This document shows positions 8,666 to 18,697 of a DNA stretch of 64,000 bases, in pieces (position 1 is the first letter of the stretch; every line of letters begins with the position of its first letter). Source of the stretch: Bacillota bacterium. Its GTDB lineage: Bacteria > Bacillota > UBA4882 > UBA8346. The notes under the pieces are model-generated. The model was given only the letters and a program-made list of their open reading frames with translations. It did not search any database and was not told the DNA's origin. The stretch lies in the NCBI GenBank assembly GCA_023402395.1, contig JAEYGI010000040.1:806001-870000 (forward strand), given 5' to 3'. The position numbers and the translations under genes are program-made.

Positions 8666-9213
8666 TGCGTTCACAGGCGGCTTCTAATTTCAGTTTGGCT
8701 ATGGTCGAACTCGCTAAGGAGCGAAATTTGCTCGAAGCGGTTCGCGACGCTTCAGAAGCAATTCTCCCTGGCCTGCGACTTCCGGAGTTGGCGGATTTTA
8801 TTAAACATCCCAAAGTATCTGATGTTCAAAAAAAAGAGTTATTAAAGAAATTGGCTCCATCGGATGCGCCGCGGGAATTTTTTAATTTTCTTGAATTAAT
8901 TATTGACCGGAAGCGGGAGGAGTTTTTAGTCCCGATTCTGGAAGGTATTGTCGATTTGACGTTGCAGGCTTGGGGTTTTGAAATCGTGGAGATCATTTCA
9001 GCGATCCCCTTGTCCGATATCGAGCGAAATCACATTAGCGAAGGCCTTGAAAAAGCATGGGACAAAAAATTATATATCCGGTATCGTGAAAAGCCGGCTT
9101 TAATCGGAGGTATCATTATCCGTCGCGGCGACCGGATTATTGACGGGTCGTTAGCCGGTCAAATTCACTCATTGCGGCAAGTATTGCTTGAAGAGACCGA
9201 ATTACCGATTTGA
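8665..9213 (+). CDS. atpH: F0F1 ATP synthase subunit delta
   Basis: The 182-residue OSCP/delta subunit that links subunit b to the top of F1. The N-terminal helical bundle and the C-terminal segment with GGIIIRRGDRIIDGS, followed by a conserved last helix, are recognisable. It overlaps atpF by one base, which implies coupled translation. Confidence 0.95.
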   Translation: MRSQAASNFSLAMVELAKERNLLEAVRDASEAILPGLRLPELADFIKHPKVSDVQKKELLKKLAPSDAPREFFNFLELIIDRKREEFLVPILEGIVDLTLQAWGFEIVEIISAIPLSDIERNHISEGLEKAWDKKLYIRYREKPALIGGIIIRRGDRIIDGSLAGQIHSLRQVLLEETELPI

Positions 9214-9226
9214 CGAGGAGAAGCCC

Positions 9227-10768
9227 ATGAGATTTTCGACTGAAGAGATTATATCCGTTCTAAAAGAACAGATCGAAAAATACCATTTGGACTTGGAAAC
9301 CCAGGAAACCGGGACCGTCTTAGAGGTTGGCGACGGTATCGCCAGGGTGTACGGACTGCAGAAGGCGATGATGGGCGAGTTGCTCATCTTCCCCAATGAT
9401 ATCTTCGGTCTGGCGCTGAACCTCGAAGAAGACAATGTCGGCTGTGTTCTGTTAGGGGATGAAACGCTGATTAAAGAAGGCGACCTTGTCAAACGGACCG
9501 GCCGGGTGGTTGAGGTACCGGTAGGCGAGGCAATGATTGGCCGGGTCGTCAACGCCCTCGGGCAGCCAATCGACGGCAAAGGGCCGATTCCCACCTCGGA
9601 GTATCGTCCCGTGGAACAGGTCGCTCCCGGCATTGCCAAGCGTGAACCGGTGAAGGTTCCGCTCCAAACCGGTATTAAAGCGATCGACTCCATGATTCCG
9701 ATCGGTCGCGGTCAACGCGAGTTGATCATCGGAGACCGGCAGACCGGGAAAACGGCGATTGCCATTGATACAATTCTCAATCAAGGCAATGCTGGCGTTA
9801 TTTGTATATATGTCTGTATTGGACAGAAAGCATCAACTTTGGCTCAGATCGTCCAAACCCTGGAAAGCCGGGGCGCCATGAAATATTCGATTATTGTGGC
9901 CGCCACCGCTAACGAAACGGCGCCGCTGCAGTATTTGGCACCTTTTTCCGGCTGCGCGATTGGTGAGTACTTCCTGCACAAAGGCAAGGAGGTTTTGGTC
10001 GTCTACGACGATCTCACCAAACATGCACAGGCCTACCGCGCCATGTCATTGTTATTACGGCGTCCGCCCGGACGCGAGGCGTATCCGGGAGATGTCTTTT
10101 ATCTTCACTCCAGATTGTTGGAGCGGGCAGTCAAGTTAAACGCCGAAAACGGCGGTGGTTCACTGACGGCGCTCCCGATTGTCGAGACCTTGGCGGGTGA
10201 CGTTTCCGCCTATATTCCAACTAATGTTATTTCGATTACTGACGGACAGATCATTTTAAGCACCGAGCTTTTCTTTGGGGGGGTCCGTCCGGCGGTAAAT
10301 GTCGGATTGTCGGTATCCCGGGTCGGCGGTAATGCTCAAATTAAAGCAATGAAACAAGTTGCCGGCCGATTACGGATCGATCTGGCGCAGTTCCGGGAGT
10401 TGGAAGCATTCGCTCAATTCGGAGCGGAACTTGACCGGTCGACTCAAGCTAGGCTGAACCGGGGATTTCGAATTGTGGAAATGTTAAAGCAGGATCAATA
10501 CCAACCGATGTCCGTCCTTGAGCAGGTAGTTCTGATTTTTGCGGTGACAAACGGTTATCTGGATGATTATCCGGTAAGCGAAATCCGATGTTTTGAGAAA
10601 GAATTTCTCCAATATATGCAAATCGAAGGGAAAGATTTTTATCAGCGGCTCGATCAAAGCAGGGGCTTGAATGAAGAATTGACTAAGGAACTTACCGAAT
10701 TGATCAAAAACTTTAAAGGACGTTTTGTTTCGGCAAAGAACGAACCGAATTCAAAGAATAACCATTGA
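9227..10768 (+). CDS. atpA: F0F1 ATP synthase subunit alpha
   Basis: Regulatory nucleotide-binding subunit of F1. The P-loop GDRQTGKT, the arginine-finger region SVSRVGG and the N-terminal VGDGIARVYGL are present, and 513 residues is standard. ATG 9227 follows GAGGAG; the longer frame overlaps atpH and lacks a site. It pairs with the beta subunit to build the catalytic hexamer. Confidence 0.98.
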   Translation: MRFSTEEIISVLKEQIEKYHLDLETQETGTVLEVGDGIARVYGLQKAMMGELLIFPNDIFGLALNLEEDNVGCVLLGDETLIKEGDLVKRTGRVVEVPVGEAMIGRVVNALGQPIDGKGPIPTSEYRPVEQVAPGIAKREPVKVPLQTGIKAIDSMIPIGRGQRELIIGDRQTGKTAIAIDTILNQGNAGVICIYVCIGQKASTLAQIVQTLESRGAMKYSIIVAATANETAPLQYLAPFSGCAIGEYFLHKGKEVLVVYDDLTKHAQAYRAMSLLLRRPPGREAYPGDVFYLHSRLLERAVKLNAENGGGSLTALPIVETLAGDVSAYIPTNVISITDGQIILSTELFFGGVRPAVNVGLSVSRVGGNAQIKAMKQVAGRLRIDLAQFRELEAFAQFGAELDRSTQARLNRGFRIVEMLKQDQYQPMSVLEQVVLIFAVTNGYLDDYPVSEIRCFEKEFLQYMQIEGKDFYQRLDQSRGLNEELTKELTELIKNFKGRFVSAKNEPNSKNNH

Positions 10769-10785
10769 TAAAGTAAGGGACGCCA

Positions 10786-11649
10786 ATGCCTTCAATACGT
10801 GATCTTAAATTAAAGATTAAAAGTATAAAAAATATTCAGCAGATTACCAAAGCCATGAAGATGGTTGCCGCGGCCCGGTTAAAGAAAGCGCAGGAGCGGT
10901 TGGATTCGGCGCGGCCTTATGCCCGGCGGATCGCTGAAGTGACTTTGGATCTAGCTGCTCGGACTCCGGATATGAAAAGTTCCTTATTACTTCCTCATCA
11001 AACAAGTAACAAGGTGTTAATATTGGTATTTACCGGAGACCGGGGGCTAGCCGGAGGATTTCACCAAAAAATTGCGGATGGCGCTATCCAGTTCAGTCGA
11101 AAATTCACCGAAAAACATCAGGTCTTCTTTTATGCGGTAGGAACTAAAGGCGCTCATCGCCTGGTAATGCGCAAGGTTTCAATCTTCAAGCGATACCAGG
11201 GTGTGGTGGCGGGAGTTACGTTTTCCGCCGCTCAAAAGCTTTCCGATGAATTGGTTCAATTTTATTTATCCGGAGAATTTGATCAGATCTATTTGTACTA
11301 CGCCAAATTCCATTCGGCGATGGCTCAAAAACCGAAAGCGTTTCAACTATTACCGATCGATCCCTCCAAATTCCGGCAGAAAGATCGTGGCTTGTTTATC
11401 TTTGAACCGGACCAACATCAAGTTTTGGATGGATTGTTGCTGCGATACGTGGAGAGTGAGGTTTTCAGGGCTTTTCTGGAAACTGAAACCGGAGAACTGG
11501 GGGCCAGAATGACCGCCATGTCTTCAGCCACCGACAATGCGGCTGAACTCATCGAGCGGTATGGTCTTGAGTTCAATAAGATCCGCCAGAGTCATATTAC
11601 GACGGAAATTGCTGAGATCGTCGGTGGCGCTGACGCCTTGAAACGATAA
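10786..11649 (+). CDS. atpG: F0F1 ATP synthase subunit gamma
   Basis: Central rotor shaft of F1. The N-terminal helix KIKSIKNIQQITKAMKMVAA and the C-terminal helix with MSSATDNAAELI, which form the coiled coil inside the alpha/beta ring, are well conserved. Length 287 residues is normal. Confidence 0.97.
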   Translation: MPSIRDLKLKIKSIKNIQQITKAMKMVAAARLKKAQERLDSARPYARRIAEVTLDLAARTPDMKSSLLLPHQTSNKVLILVFTGDRGLAGGFHQKIADGAIQFSRKFTEKHQVFFYAVGTKGAHRLVMRKVSIFKRYQGVVAGVTFSAAQKLSDELVQFYLSGEFDQIYLYYAKFHSAMAQKPKAFQLLPIDPSKFRQKDRGLFIFEPDQHQVLDGLLLRYVESEVFRAFLETETGELGARMTAMSSATDNAAELIERYGLEFNKIRQSHITTEIAEIVGGADALKR

Positions 11650-11672
11650 CGAGAAAGCAGGAGGACCTTCTT

Positions 11673-13091
11673 ATGGCTACCGGTCACATCGTCCAAGTCA
11701 TCGGACCCGTGCTTGATATCGAGTTTCTTCCGGAAGAGATTCCGGCCATCAATACCGCGATTAATATAAATTTTCAACGGAACTCCCGGGATGAACGGGT
11801 TGTCGCCGAGGTAATGCATCATCTCGGGAATAATCGGGTTCGTTGCGTCGCTTTGAATTCCACCGATGGATTGACCAGAGGTTTGGAAGTCCAAAGCACC
11901 GACGAACCAATCAAAGTTCCGGTGGGGCGGGAAGTACTGGGCCGGATCTTTAATGTCTGGGGCGACGTCGTCGATGAAGGCCCTCCGGTCCAAGCCAAGC
12001 AATATTGGCCGATTCACCGGAAAGCGCCAAGCTTTGAAGAACAAGAAACTAAACAACAGATTTTGGAGACCGGCATCAAGGTCATCGACTTGTTGGCCCC
12101 GTATCCAAAGGGCGGAAAGGTTGGCTTATTCGGCGGAGCGGGCGTCGGCAAGACGGTCATTATCATGGAGCTGATCCGGAACATTGCTACTCAGCATGGC
12201 GGGTTTTCGGTATTTACCGGAGTCGGGGAACGTACCCGGGAAGGAAACGACCTCTGGATTGAGATGAAGGAATCGGGGGTTATTGAAAAGACCGCACTAG
12301 TCTTCGGCCAGATGAATGAGCCCCCGGGAGCGCGCCTCCGGGTGGCCTCGACTGGATTGACCATGGCCGAGTATTTCCGGGATCAAGAAAATCAGGATGT
12401 GCTTTTGTTTATCGATAATATTTTCCGTTATGTCCAAGCGGGTTCCGAAGTCTCGGCCTTGCTAGGCCGGATTCCATCGGCTGTGGGGTATCAACCCACT
12501 CTCGCAACCGAAGTGGGCGCGCTTCAGGAACGGATCACTTCCACCCGGAACGGCTCGATCACTTCCATTCAAGCAATTTACGTGCCGGCCGATGATTATA
12601 CCGATCCGGCCCCGGCCACCACGTTTACGCATTTGGATGCCACTACCAACTTGGAGCGGAGCATTGCCGAGTTGGGAATTTATCCGGCGGTCGACCCACT
12701 GGCGTCAACTTCGCGATTGCTTTCCCCGGCGGTTGTCGGTGAAGAGCATTATCAGGTGGCTCGCGGCGTTCAGGAAACGTTGCAGCGATATAAGGAATTG
12801 CAGGACATCATTGCCATTCTGGGCATCGACGAATTGAGCGACGAAGACAAATTGGTAGTATCGAGAGCAAGACGTTTACAACGTTTCCTCTCGCAACCTT
12901 TCTTCGTTGCCGAGAATTTCACCGGCCGCCCCGGGAAATACGTATCTGTGGCCGAAACGGTGAAAGGGTTCAAAGAGATTCTCGAGGGAAAACACGACAA
13001 CCTTCCGGAAGAAGCTTTCTTTATGGCCGGAACTATCGAAGAAGCGGTGGAGCGCGGCAAGAAATTACAGGAGGGGACCGACGGTGCCTGA
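11673..13091 (+). CDS. atpD: F0F1 ATP synthase subunit beta
   Basis: Catalytic subunit of F1, where ATP is made or split. The P-loop GGAGVGKT, the catalytic Glu segment GVGERTREGNDL and the Walker B run LLFIDNIFR are intact. DELSDEDKL is the usual DELSEED-like lever. A good AGGAGG site precedes ATG 11673. It overlaps atpC by eight bases. Confidence 0.98.
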   Translation: MATGHIVQVIGPVLDIEFLPEEIPAINTAININFQRNSRDERVVAEVMHHLGNNRVRCVALNSTDGLTRGLEVQSTDEPIKVPVGREVLGRIFNVWGDVVDEGPPVQAKQYWPIHRKAPSFEEQETKQQILETGIKVIDLLAPYPKGGKVGLFGGAGVGKTVIIMELIRNIATQHGGFSVFTGVGERTREGNDLWIEMKESGVIEKTALVFGQMNEPPGARLRVASTGLTMAEYFRDQENQDVLLFIDNIFRYVQAGSEVSALLGRIPSAVGYQPTLATEVGALQERITSTRNGSITSIQAIYVPADDYTDPAPATTFTHLDATTNLERSIAELGIYPAVDPLASTSRLLSPAVVGEEHYQVARGVQETLQRYKELQDIIAILGIDELSDEDKLVVSRARRLQRFLSQPFFVAENFTGRPGKYVSVAETVKGFKEILEGKHDNLPEEAFFMAGTIEEAVERGKKLQEGTDGA

Positions 13092-13527
13092 TCACGAACA
13101 GGCTTCATCCAAACGGATTTGGCTGGAGGTAGCCACTCCCTCCAAACTGGAATTGCGGAAAGAAGTCGACTATGTAGTGGCCCCGGCGGTTGAAGGCAGC
13201 ATCGGAATCCTCCCCGGCCACATCCGGTTGATGACCTTGCTCTCCACCGGCGTGCTTCGCTATAAGATCAACGGCAAAGATCATTATATGGCGGTCAGTG
13301 AAGGATATTTGGAGGTTACTCCGCACAAAGTGATTGTATTGGCGGAAGCGGCTGACCTTCCCGAGGAGATTGATGTGGAACAAGCGTTAGCTGACAAGCG
13401 TCGGGCTGAAGAGGAACTTTACCACTCTTTACGGGACAAGATTGACTTTGCTCGGGCCGAGGTTGCTTTGAGTCAGGCCGTTACGAAATTGAAAGTCGCC
13501 CGTAGCACCGAATCCACTAACAATTGA
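13084..13527 (+). CDS. atpC: F0F1 ATP synthase subunit epsilon
   Basis: Small rotor-stalk subunit that also restrains ATP hydrolysis. The N-terminal beta sandwich (about 12-95, with EGSIGILPGH) and the C-terminal helical hairpin are present; length is 147 residues. The start is GTG 13084 inside the end of atpD, with GGAGG upstream. Last gene of the operon, followed by a terminator. Confidence 0.95.
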   Translation: MPDHEQASSKRIWLEVATPSKLELRKEVDYVVAPAVEGSIGILPGHIRLMTLLSTGVLRYKINGKDHYMAVSEGYLEVTPHKVIVLAEAADLPEEIDVEQALADKRRAEEELYHSLRDKIDFARAEVALSQAVTKLKVARSTESTNN

Positions 13528-13550
13528 TAACTGTTGATCTGAACATTTTA

Positions 13551-14498
13551 CTAATCCGTGTCTTGACACGGTTTTTTATTTTTAGAGGGTATGCCGGTCA
13601 GATCAAAGTCTGGGATGAAATCAGGAGAAGCGGAATCTAACTCCTGGACAAAGCCGTCTTCCATCCCCAGTTGGAATAATTCATCGAGAACTTCCTCGTA
13701 CTCATTATTGGTGATTTTACGATTCAAATCCCCGCTTAATCTAAGTTCCGGCAGCGGATAATACTGCGCCATCAAACTTACGTAAATCCCTTCGGGTAAA
13801 TTGGTTTTGATCCACCGCAAACAGTCCTTGGAATCAGTAACTGTTCCGGGAAGGATCAAATGGCGGATGATCAGCCCGGACTGGATAATTCCGTTAGAGG
13901 ACAAGACGACCGGCCCGCACTGGCGGAACATTTCCAAAATCGCCTGGCTCGCTACGTTGAAATAATCGGCTGCTCCAGAATAGTTATAACTGAGTGTTTC
14001 CGAGCGGTACTTCAGATCCGGAAGGTATACATCGACTAGCCCCGTTAGCTGCCGAAGAGTCTCAACTTTTTCATAGGCGGAAGTATTATAAACCACTGGG
14101 ATTGTCAATCCCCGCCTTTTGGCGGATTGAAGCGCCGCCGCAATCTGTGGAACAAAATGAGAGCCGGTCACCAGATTGATGTTATGGGCTCCGGCCGCCT
14201 GCAAACGCAGACATTCATCAGCCAATTGCTCCGTGTCCATGACTGCCCCAAACCGTTGATGGCTGATCTGATGATTTTGGCAGAAGACGCAACCCAGGTT
14301 ACATCCGGAGAAAAAAATCGCGCCCGAACCGCAGGTTCCGGAAAGAGGAGGCTCTTCCCAATGATGCGGTGCAATCCGGGCAACCCTTATCCGGCCGTCG
14401 ACGCCGCAAAATCCCGCCGCGCCGTTCAACCGATCGACCCCACACTCGCGGGGACAAATTCGGCAATTGGATAGCTTTCTGGATAGATCCGATTCCAC
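13551..14498 (-). CDS. Radical SAM protein, pyruvate formate-lyase activating-enzyme-like
   Basis: A 315-residue radical SAM enzyme of the COG1313 (PflX-like) type. The cluster-binding CxxxCxxC is Cys66, Cys70 and Cys73 in SGCNLGCVFCQN. Extra cysteines at 12, 15, 19 and 31 in the first 31 residues could hold a second metal or cluster, as is usual in this family. The target protein is unknown, and no glycyl-radical enzyme lies in this window. The start is GTG behind GAGG. Its 3' end runs through the atp operon terminator. Confidence 0.88.
   Translation of the reverse strand: MESDLSRKLSNCRICPRECGVDRLNGAAGFCGVDGRIRVARIAPHHWEEPPLSGTCGSGAIFFSGCNLGCVFCQNHQISHQRFGAVMDTEQLADECLRLQAAGAHNINLVTGSHFVPQIAAALQSAKRRGLTIPVVYNTSAYEKVETLRQLTGLVDVYLPDLKYRSETLSYNYSGAADYFNVASQAILEMFRQCGPVVLSSNGIIQSGLIIRHLILPGTVTDSKDCLRWIKTNLPEGIYVSLMAQYYPLPELRLSGDLNRKITNNEYEEVLDELFQLGMEDGFVQELDSASPDFIPDFDLTGIPSKNKKPCQDTD
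13556..13577 (+). terminator. Terminator of the atp operon
   Basis: Seven-base arms CCGTGTC and GACACGG around TT, then six T. It lies inside the last codons of the convergent radical SAM gene, so the same bases are coding on the minus strand. Confidence 0.85.
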
Positions 14499-14961
14499 TA
14501 TTCAACCTCAGTTATCAAAGAATTTCAATATGAAGGTTCATGAGCGAACCAAATGATTTATCTGAATATCATGAAAAACTCTTTTTCCCCTCCGGTCATT
14601 TCGTCCCGGCCATAATTGATCTGGCCGGCGACGCCGGACTCCGTTCCTCCGTTAAAAACTGATCTTTTTCGATTTTAGCGAGGTTTTCTCCGGTACAGGA
14701 AACTATATTTTGAGTCCGTACTTCCTTTTTTTCGATTAAAACCATCAAATTCTCATAAAAATTAGTTCTCCAGGTTGCCTGGAAACAAAAATAATTTCCG
14801 AGAGAAAAATCCTCAATGATCTCTGATTATTATAGTACAGTTATAACCGTTATTTGTATAAAAATCAATAACAGGCAGGAAGAAATGAAAAAAAAGCGAA
14901 ATTTACTAACGCGATGAATTGAACATTGAAACTAACTAACTGATAGTTATGGGGTGGCTCA
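14499..14961. other. Intergenic region between two divergent genes
   Basis: About 460 bases with no convincing reading frame. It must hold the promoters of the radical SAM gene (minus) and the DedA gene (plus). A GC-rich interrupted palindrome with arms CCGGCCA and TGGCCGG lies at 14606-14628, and the stretch from about 14830 is very AT-rich. I could not fix a clear promoter. Confidence 0.6.
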
Positions 14962-15609
14962 ATGGAGTTGATGCAAAACCTGATTGATCTAGTCATTCAT
15001 CTGGACCGGCATTTAAATTTTCTGGTGGAACAATTCGGAAGTTGGACTTATTTTATCCTGTTTTTGGTGATCTTTTGTGAGACCGGCTTGGTAGTCACTC
15101 CATTCTTACCGGGGGATTCACTCTTGTTCGCTCTAGGTGCGCTTTGCGCAGGGAGAGTGCTTGAAGTGGAGATATTGTTGCCCACCCTTTGCGTTGCAAC
15201 CATTCTTGGCGATTCCACCAATTATGTGCTCGGCTATCTGGTGGGACCGAAAGTTTTCCATAAGGAACGTTCCAGATTCTTAAACCGGCGCCATCTCGAC
15301 CGGGCTCATCGCTTTTATGAGAAACATGGCGGCAAAACGGTTACGATTGCCCGGTTTATCCCGATTATCCGAACATTTGCGCCGTTTGTGGCTGGTATCG
15401 GCAAGATGACGTACTGGCGATTCCTCTTCTATAGTGTGTGTGGCGGAATCTTTTGGATTGGGGTGTTCATCTTAAGCGGCTATTTCTTCGGTAATATTCC
15501 TTTTGTAAAACAGAATTTTACTCTGGTGATCGCGGCAATCGTGTTAATATCGGCTGTTCCGGCCGCTATCGAAATATTGCGTCACCAGACGGTGGATGAA
15601 CGACAATAA
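14962..15609 (+). CDS. DedA family membrane protein
   Basis: A 215-residue inner-membrane protein with the DedA signatures: the re-entrant FCETGLVVTPFLPGDSL, then GDSTNYVLGYLVG, the charged R-x-H segment and ARFIPIIRTFAPFVAGI. DedA proteins are proposed phospholipid flippases or transporters that recycle undecaprenyl phosphate or phosphatidylethanolamine; the substrate here cannot be told. ATG 14962 follows GGGGTGG. It appears monocistronic, with its own terminator. Confidence 0.93.
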   Translation: MELMQNLIDLVIHLDRHLNFLVEQFGSWTYFILFLVIFCETGLVVTPFLPGDSLLFALGALCAGRVLEVEILLPTLCVATILGDSTNYVLGYLVGPKVFHKERSRFLNRRHLDRAHRFYEKHGGKTVTIARFIPIIRTFAPFVAGIGKMTYWRFLFYSVCGGIFWIGVFILSGYFFGNIPFVKQNFTLVIAAIVLISAVPAAIEILRHQTVDERQ

Positions 15610-15651
15610 TATGGCACGTTATCAGTCCGGTTGTAGCTATTAATTTTTAAT

Positions 15652-15678
15652 AAAACCGGGAACTTCCCGGTTTTTATT
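15652..15678 (+). terminator. Terminator after the DedA gene
   Basis: Eleven-base arms AAAACCGGGAA and TTCCCGGTTTT (15652-15662 and 15664-15674), followed by T-rich sequence. Confidence 0.88.
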
Positions 15679-15781
15679 TCGGTTTAAAAAGTAATTCGGA
15701 AATTTTCCGACTGGATTGAAATGAAGTGTTTTTCAATACAATGATATTATCAGGCGAATTTGGTGAGGTGGTTATCAACAT

Positions 15782-16963
15782 ATGGAGAATACGGAGACAA
15801 AACGAATATTCCTAATGGTTCTGGATGGAGTGGGCGTGGGCGAGTTGCCTGATGCCGTTGACTATGGCGACACAGGCAGCAATACGTTGGGGAATATGGC
15901 TCAAGTTTTGGGCGGACTGCATTTGCCTCAATTGGAAAGCCTGGGGCTTGGCAAATTGACCGCAATTAAAGGAGTCTCCGCTAATGTCCGTGGAAATATT
16001 TACGGGAAGATGGCGGAACGTTCGGCAGGGAAAGATACGACTACCGGGCACTGGGAGATGGCCGGATTAATCTTGGAAAAACCGTTTCCGGTATATCCGA
16101 AAGGTTTCCCAGAGGCGATTATCACGGAATTTTCGGAACGGGCGGGCCGAGGTGTGATCGGCAACAAAGCGGCTTCTGGAACCAAGATCGTGGATGAACT
16201 GGGAGCCGAGCATCTGCAAACTGGTTCTTTGATTGTTTACACTTCGGCGGACAGCGTCTTTCAGATTGCCGCCCACGAAGAAATTGTTCCTTTGCCTGAG
16301 CTCTACCGGATTTGCGAAATCGCCCGGGATATTCTTCATGGCGACCATGCGGTGGGGCGGGTGATCGCCCGTCCGTTCCTTGGCGCGCCGGGTTCCTTTT
16401 TCCGGACCGGAAACCGCAAAGATTTTTCAGTCAAACCGTTCGGCCCCACCGTGCTCGATCGGTTGAAAAGCGCGGGACTGACCGTCTATGGGGTAGGAAA
16501 GATCGAGGATATCTTCAGTTGGCAGGGGCTGACCGAATCGAATCATACTCATAACAACCGGGAGACGTTGGATTTTGTAACTAAGTTGATTGATCGGGAC
16601 TTCTCAGGTCTGGTCTTCGCCAATTGCATTGATTTTGACATGCTGTATGGGCATCGCAACGATCCCGCCGGGTTCGCCAAAGCATTGGAGGAAGTCGATC
16701 AGTGGCTGGCGTCCAATCTTCCGAAGCTGCGTTCCGGGGATATTCTGATTCTAACCGGGGATCACGGCGGCGACCCAACCACCGAAAGCACGGACCATTC
16801 TCGCGAATATACTCCGCTATTGGTATTTGGTCCCGATCTACCCGCAGGGATCGATCTCGGGACTCGGAGCAGTTTCGCGGATATCGCCGCCACGCTCTGT
16901 CACTGGTTTAAACTGGAATCTTGGCCGGTCGGAGAAGAATTTGCTTCATTAATCGAAAGTTGA
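15782..16963 (+). CDS. deoB: Phosphopentomutase
   Basis: Interconverts (deoxy)ribose 1-phosphate and 5-phosphate in nucleoside breakdown. Metal-site motifs of the alkaline-phosphatase-like fold are visible: MVLDGVGVGELPDA at the start, KDTTTGHWEM with the phosphorylated Thr, and TGDHGGDPT near the end. Length 393 residues is typical. GAGGTGG precedes the ATG. It stands ahead of pdp, so the two should channel nucleoside sugars into the pentose phosphate pathway. Confidence 0.97.
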   Translation: MENTETKRIFLMVLDGVGVGELPDAVDYGDTGSNTLGNMAQVLGGLHLPQLESLGLGKLTAIKGVSANVRGNIYGKMAERSAGKDTTTGHWEMAGLILEKPFPVYPKGFPEAIITEFSERAGRGVIGNKAASGTKIVDELGAEHLQTGSLIVYTSADSVFQIAAHEEIVPLPELYRICEIARDILHGDHAVGRVIARPFLGAPGSFFRTGNRKDFSVKPFGPTVLDRLKSAGLTVYGVGKIEDIFSWQGLTESNHTHNNRETLDFVTKLIDRDFSGLVFANCIDFDMLYGHRNDPAGFAKALEEVDQWLASNLPKLRSGDILILTGDHGGDPTTESTDHSREYTPLLVFGPDLPAGIDLGTRSSFADIAATLCHWFKLESWPVGEEFASLIES

Positions 16964-17098
16964 GGCATGCTTACTATCGTCAGAAAGCCCAACGTTGACG
17001 TTAAGCTCAGACGAATTAAAGTAGTTTAACTGAGTTCCTTATCAACTTTTACGCTGATTCATGGCTTTAAGGTTAAGGCTTTAACGGAGGAACGGTTG

Positions 17099-18421
17099 AT
17101 GCGAGTTTTGGACCTGATTTGGAAAAAACGCGAAGGAATGGCCTTATCTGAAGCGGAGATTGAAGAACTTATTTCCGGATTTGTCAGCGGTGAAATTCCG
17201 GATTATCAGATGAGCGCTTTATGCATGGCGGTTTTCTTTCAAGGGATGACTTTCGAGGAATGTACCGCCTTGACGCTGGCGATGGCGCGTTCCGGGGAGA
17301 CGATTGATCTCTCCGCCATTTCCGGGGTTAAAGTTGATAAACACAGCACCGGCGGAGTGGGGGATAAAACCAGCCTGGTCCTGTTGCCGTTGGTTGCCGC
17401 CTGCGGTGTCCCGGTGGCCAAGATGTCCGGACGAGGCTTGGGCCATACCGGCGGTACCGTGGATAAACTGGAAGCGATTCCTGGAGTGACCACCAGTCTG
17501 TCCAGGGAACGTTTTATCGGGCAAGTCCAGGAGATCGGAGTGGCGCTAGCCGGGCAGACCGGCAATTTGGTTCCGGCCGATAAAAAGCTATACGCTCTTC
17601 GTGATGTTACCGCCACGGTGGAAAGCATTCCGCTCATTGCCAGCAGTATCATTTCCAAGAAGCTCGCCGCCGGGGCTGATGCCGTGGTTCTGGATGTCAA
17701 ATACGGTGATGGAGCCTTTATGAGCCAGTACGATCGGGCTTTGGAATTAGCGAAGACCATGGTGGAGATCGGAACCCGGGCCGGCCGCAAAATGATGGCG
17801 GTGTTGAGCGATATGAACCAACCGCTCGGCGCGGCCATCGGAAACAGCCTGGAGGTTCAGGAAGCCGTTACCACTCTTGCCTACAATGGGCCCGCCGATT
17901 TAACCGAACTCTGCCTGACGCTGGCCGGGTATATGTTATGGATGGGGGATCAAGCCGTCAGCCCGGAATTTGGAACCGAGAAGGCGCGCCAAGCGCTTTC
18001 TTCCGGAGCGGCCTTGGCCAAATTCAGACAATTGATCGTTGCGCAGGGAGGAGACCCGGCCTATATCGATCATCCGGATCGTTTGGCTTCGGCTCCAATC
18101 CAATATCAGATTCACGCACCCCAACACGGGTGGATCCAGCAAATCGATTGTCGGGCGTTGGGGGTCGCCGCCATGCACCTCGGCGCCGGCCGGGCCAAGC
18201 TGGGGGATCCGATCCAGCCCGAAGTGGGCATGTTGCTTAAAGCCAAGGTCGGGCAATATGTGGAGAAAGGGCAGCCCTTGGCCGAAGTCCATGCCAGTTC
18301 GGAATCAGACCTATCTCAAGTCTGGAAAGAGGTTGAAGACTGCTTTCATCTATCGGAGTCCCCGGTCGTTCCATTGCCCTTGATCGCTTCCGTGGTTCAA
18401 CCGGAAACAAATAAGCGCTAA
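17099..18421 (+). CDS. pdp: Pyrimidine-nucleoside phosphorylase
   Basis: Splits uridine, thymidine or deoxyuridine with phosphate to base and (deoxy)ribose 1-phosphate, the substrate of DeoB. The phosphate site KVDKHSTGGVGDKTS and the MSGRGLGHTGGTVDKLE segment are classic for the family (Pdp/DeoA); 440 residues is normal. ATG 17099 lies eight bases after GGAGG; TTG 17096 is a weaker choice. The C-terminal domain carries the usual alpha/beta hammerhead. Confidence 0.95.
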   Translation: MRVLDLIWKKREGMALSEAEIEELISGFVSGEIPDYQMSALCMAVFFQGMTFEECTALTLAMARSGETIDLSAISGVKVDKHSTGGVGDKTSLVLLPLVAACGVPVAKMSGRGLGHTGGTVDKLEAIPGVTTSLSRERFIGQVQEIGVALAGQTGNLVPADKKLYALRDVTATVESIPLIASSIISKKLAAGADAVVLDVKYGDGAFMSQYDRALELAKTMVEIGTRAGRKMMAVLSDMNQPLGAAIGNSLEVQEAVTTLAYNGPADLTELCLTLAGYMLWMGDQAVSPEFGTEKARQALSSGAALAKFRQLIVAQGGDPAYIDHPDRLASAPIQYQIHAPQHGWIQQIDCRALGVAAMHLGAGRAKLGDPIQPEVGMLLKAKVGQYVEKGQPLAEVHASSESDLSQVWKEVEDCFHLSESPVVPLPLIASVVQPETNKR

Positions 18422-18491
18422 ACGGAAAAAGGAAACTAACGGCGCACGGGCGCATGGCCTCCGTAATATACAATATATATGAATGTGTTAT

Positions 18492-18533
18492 CATAAGAAA
18501 ACCGTAAATCGTCGGATTTACGGTTTTCTTATG
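18492..18533. terminator. Strong terminator after pdp, symmetric
   Basis: A perfect 19-base stem around GTCG, with A-rich and T-rich outer arms, so it could stop transcription in either direction. It lies 70 bases after the pdp stop. Confidence 0.88.
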
Positions 18534-18697
18534 AAGAACTCGTTTTATTCGGAATATTTACTGCAAACCCGCTCATCACGGGAAAATGAACCGGCAGTTG
18601 CCAAGGGGTGAGTGATAATTCGCCGCGTAATCATGGGCTTGATTAATAATTGACCTGGGATGAGCCTATTCGGTATCGGCGGACATTTAAAATAATC

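Noticed and set aside
9202..9693. Minus-strand frame opposite atpA
   Set aside because: Shadow of a highly conserved gene, with no independent support.
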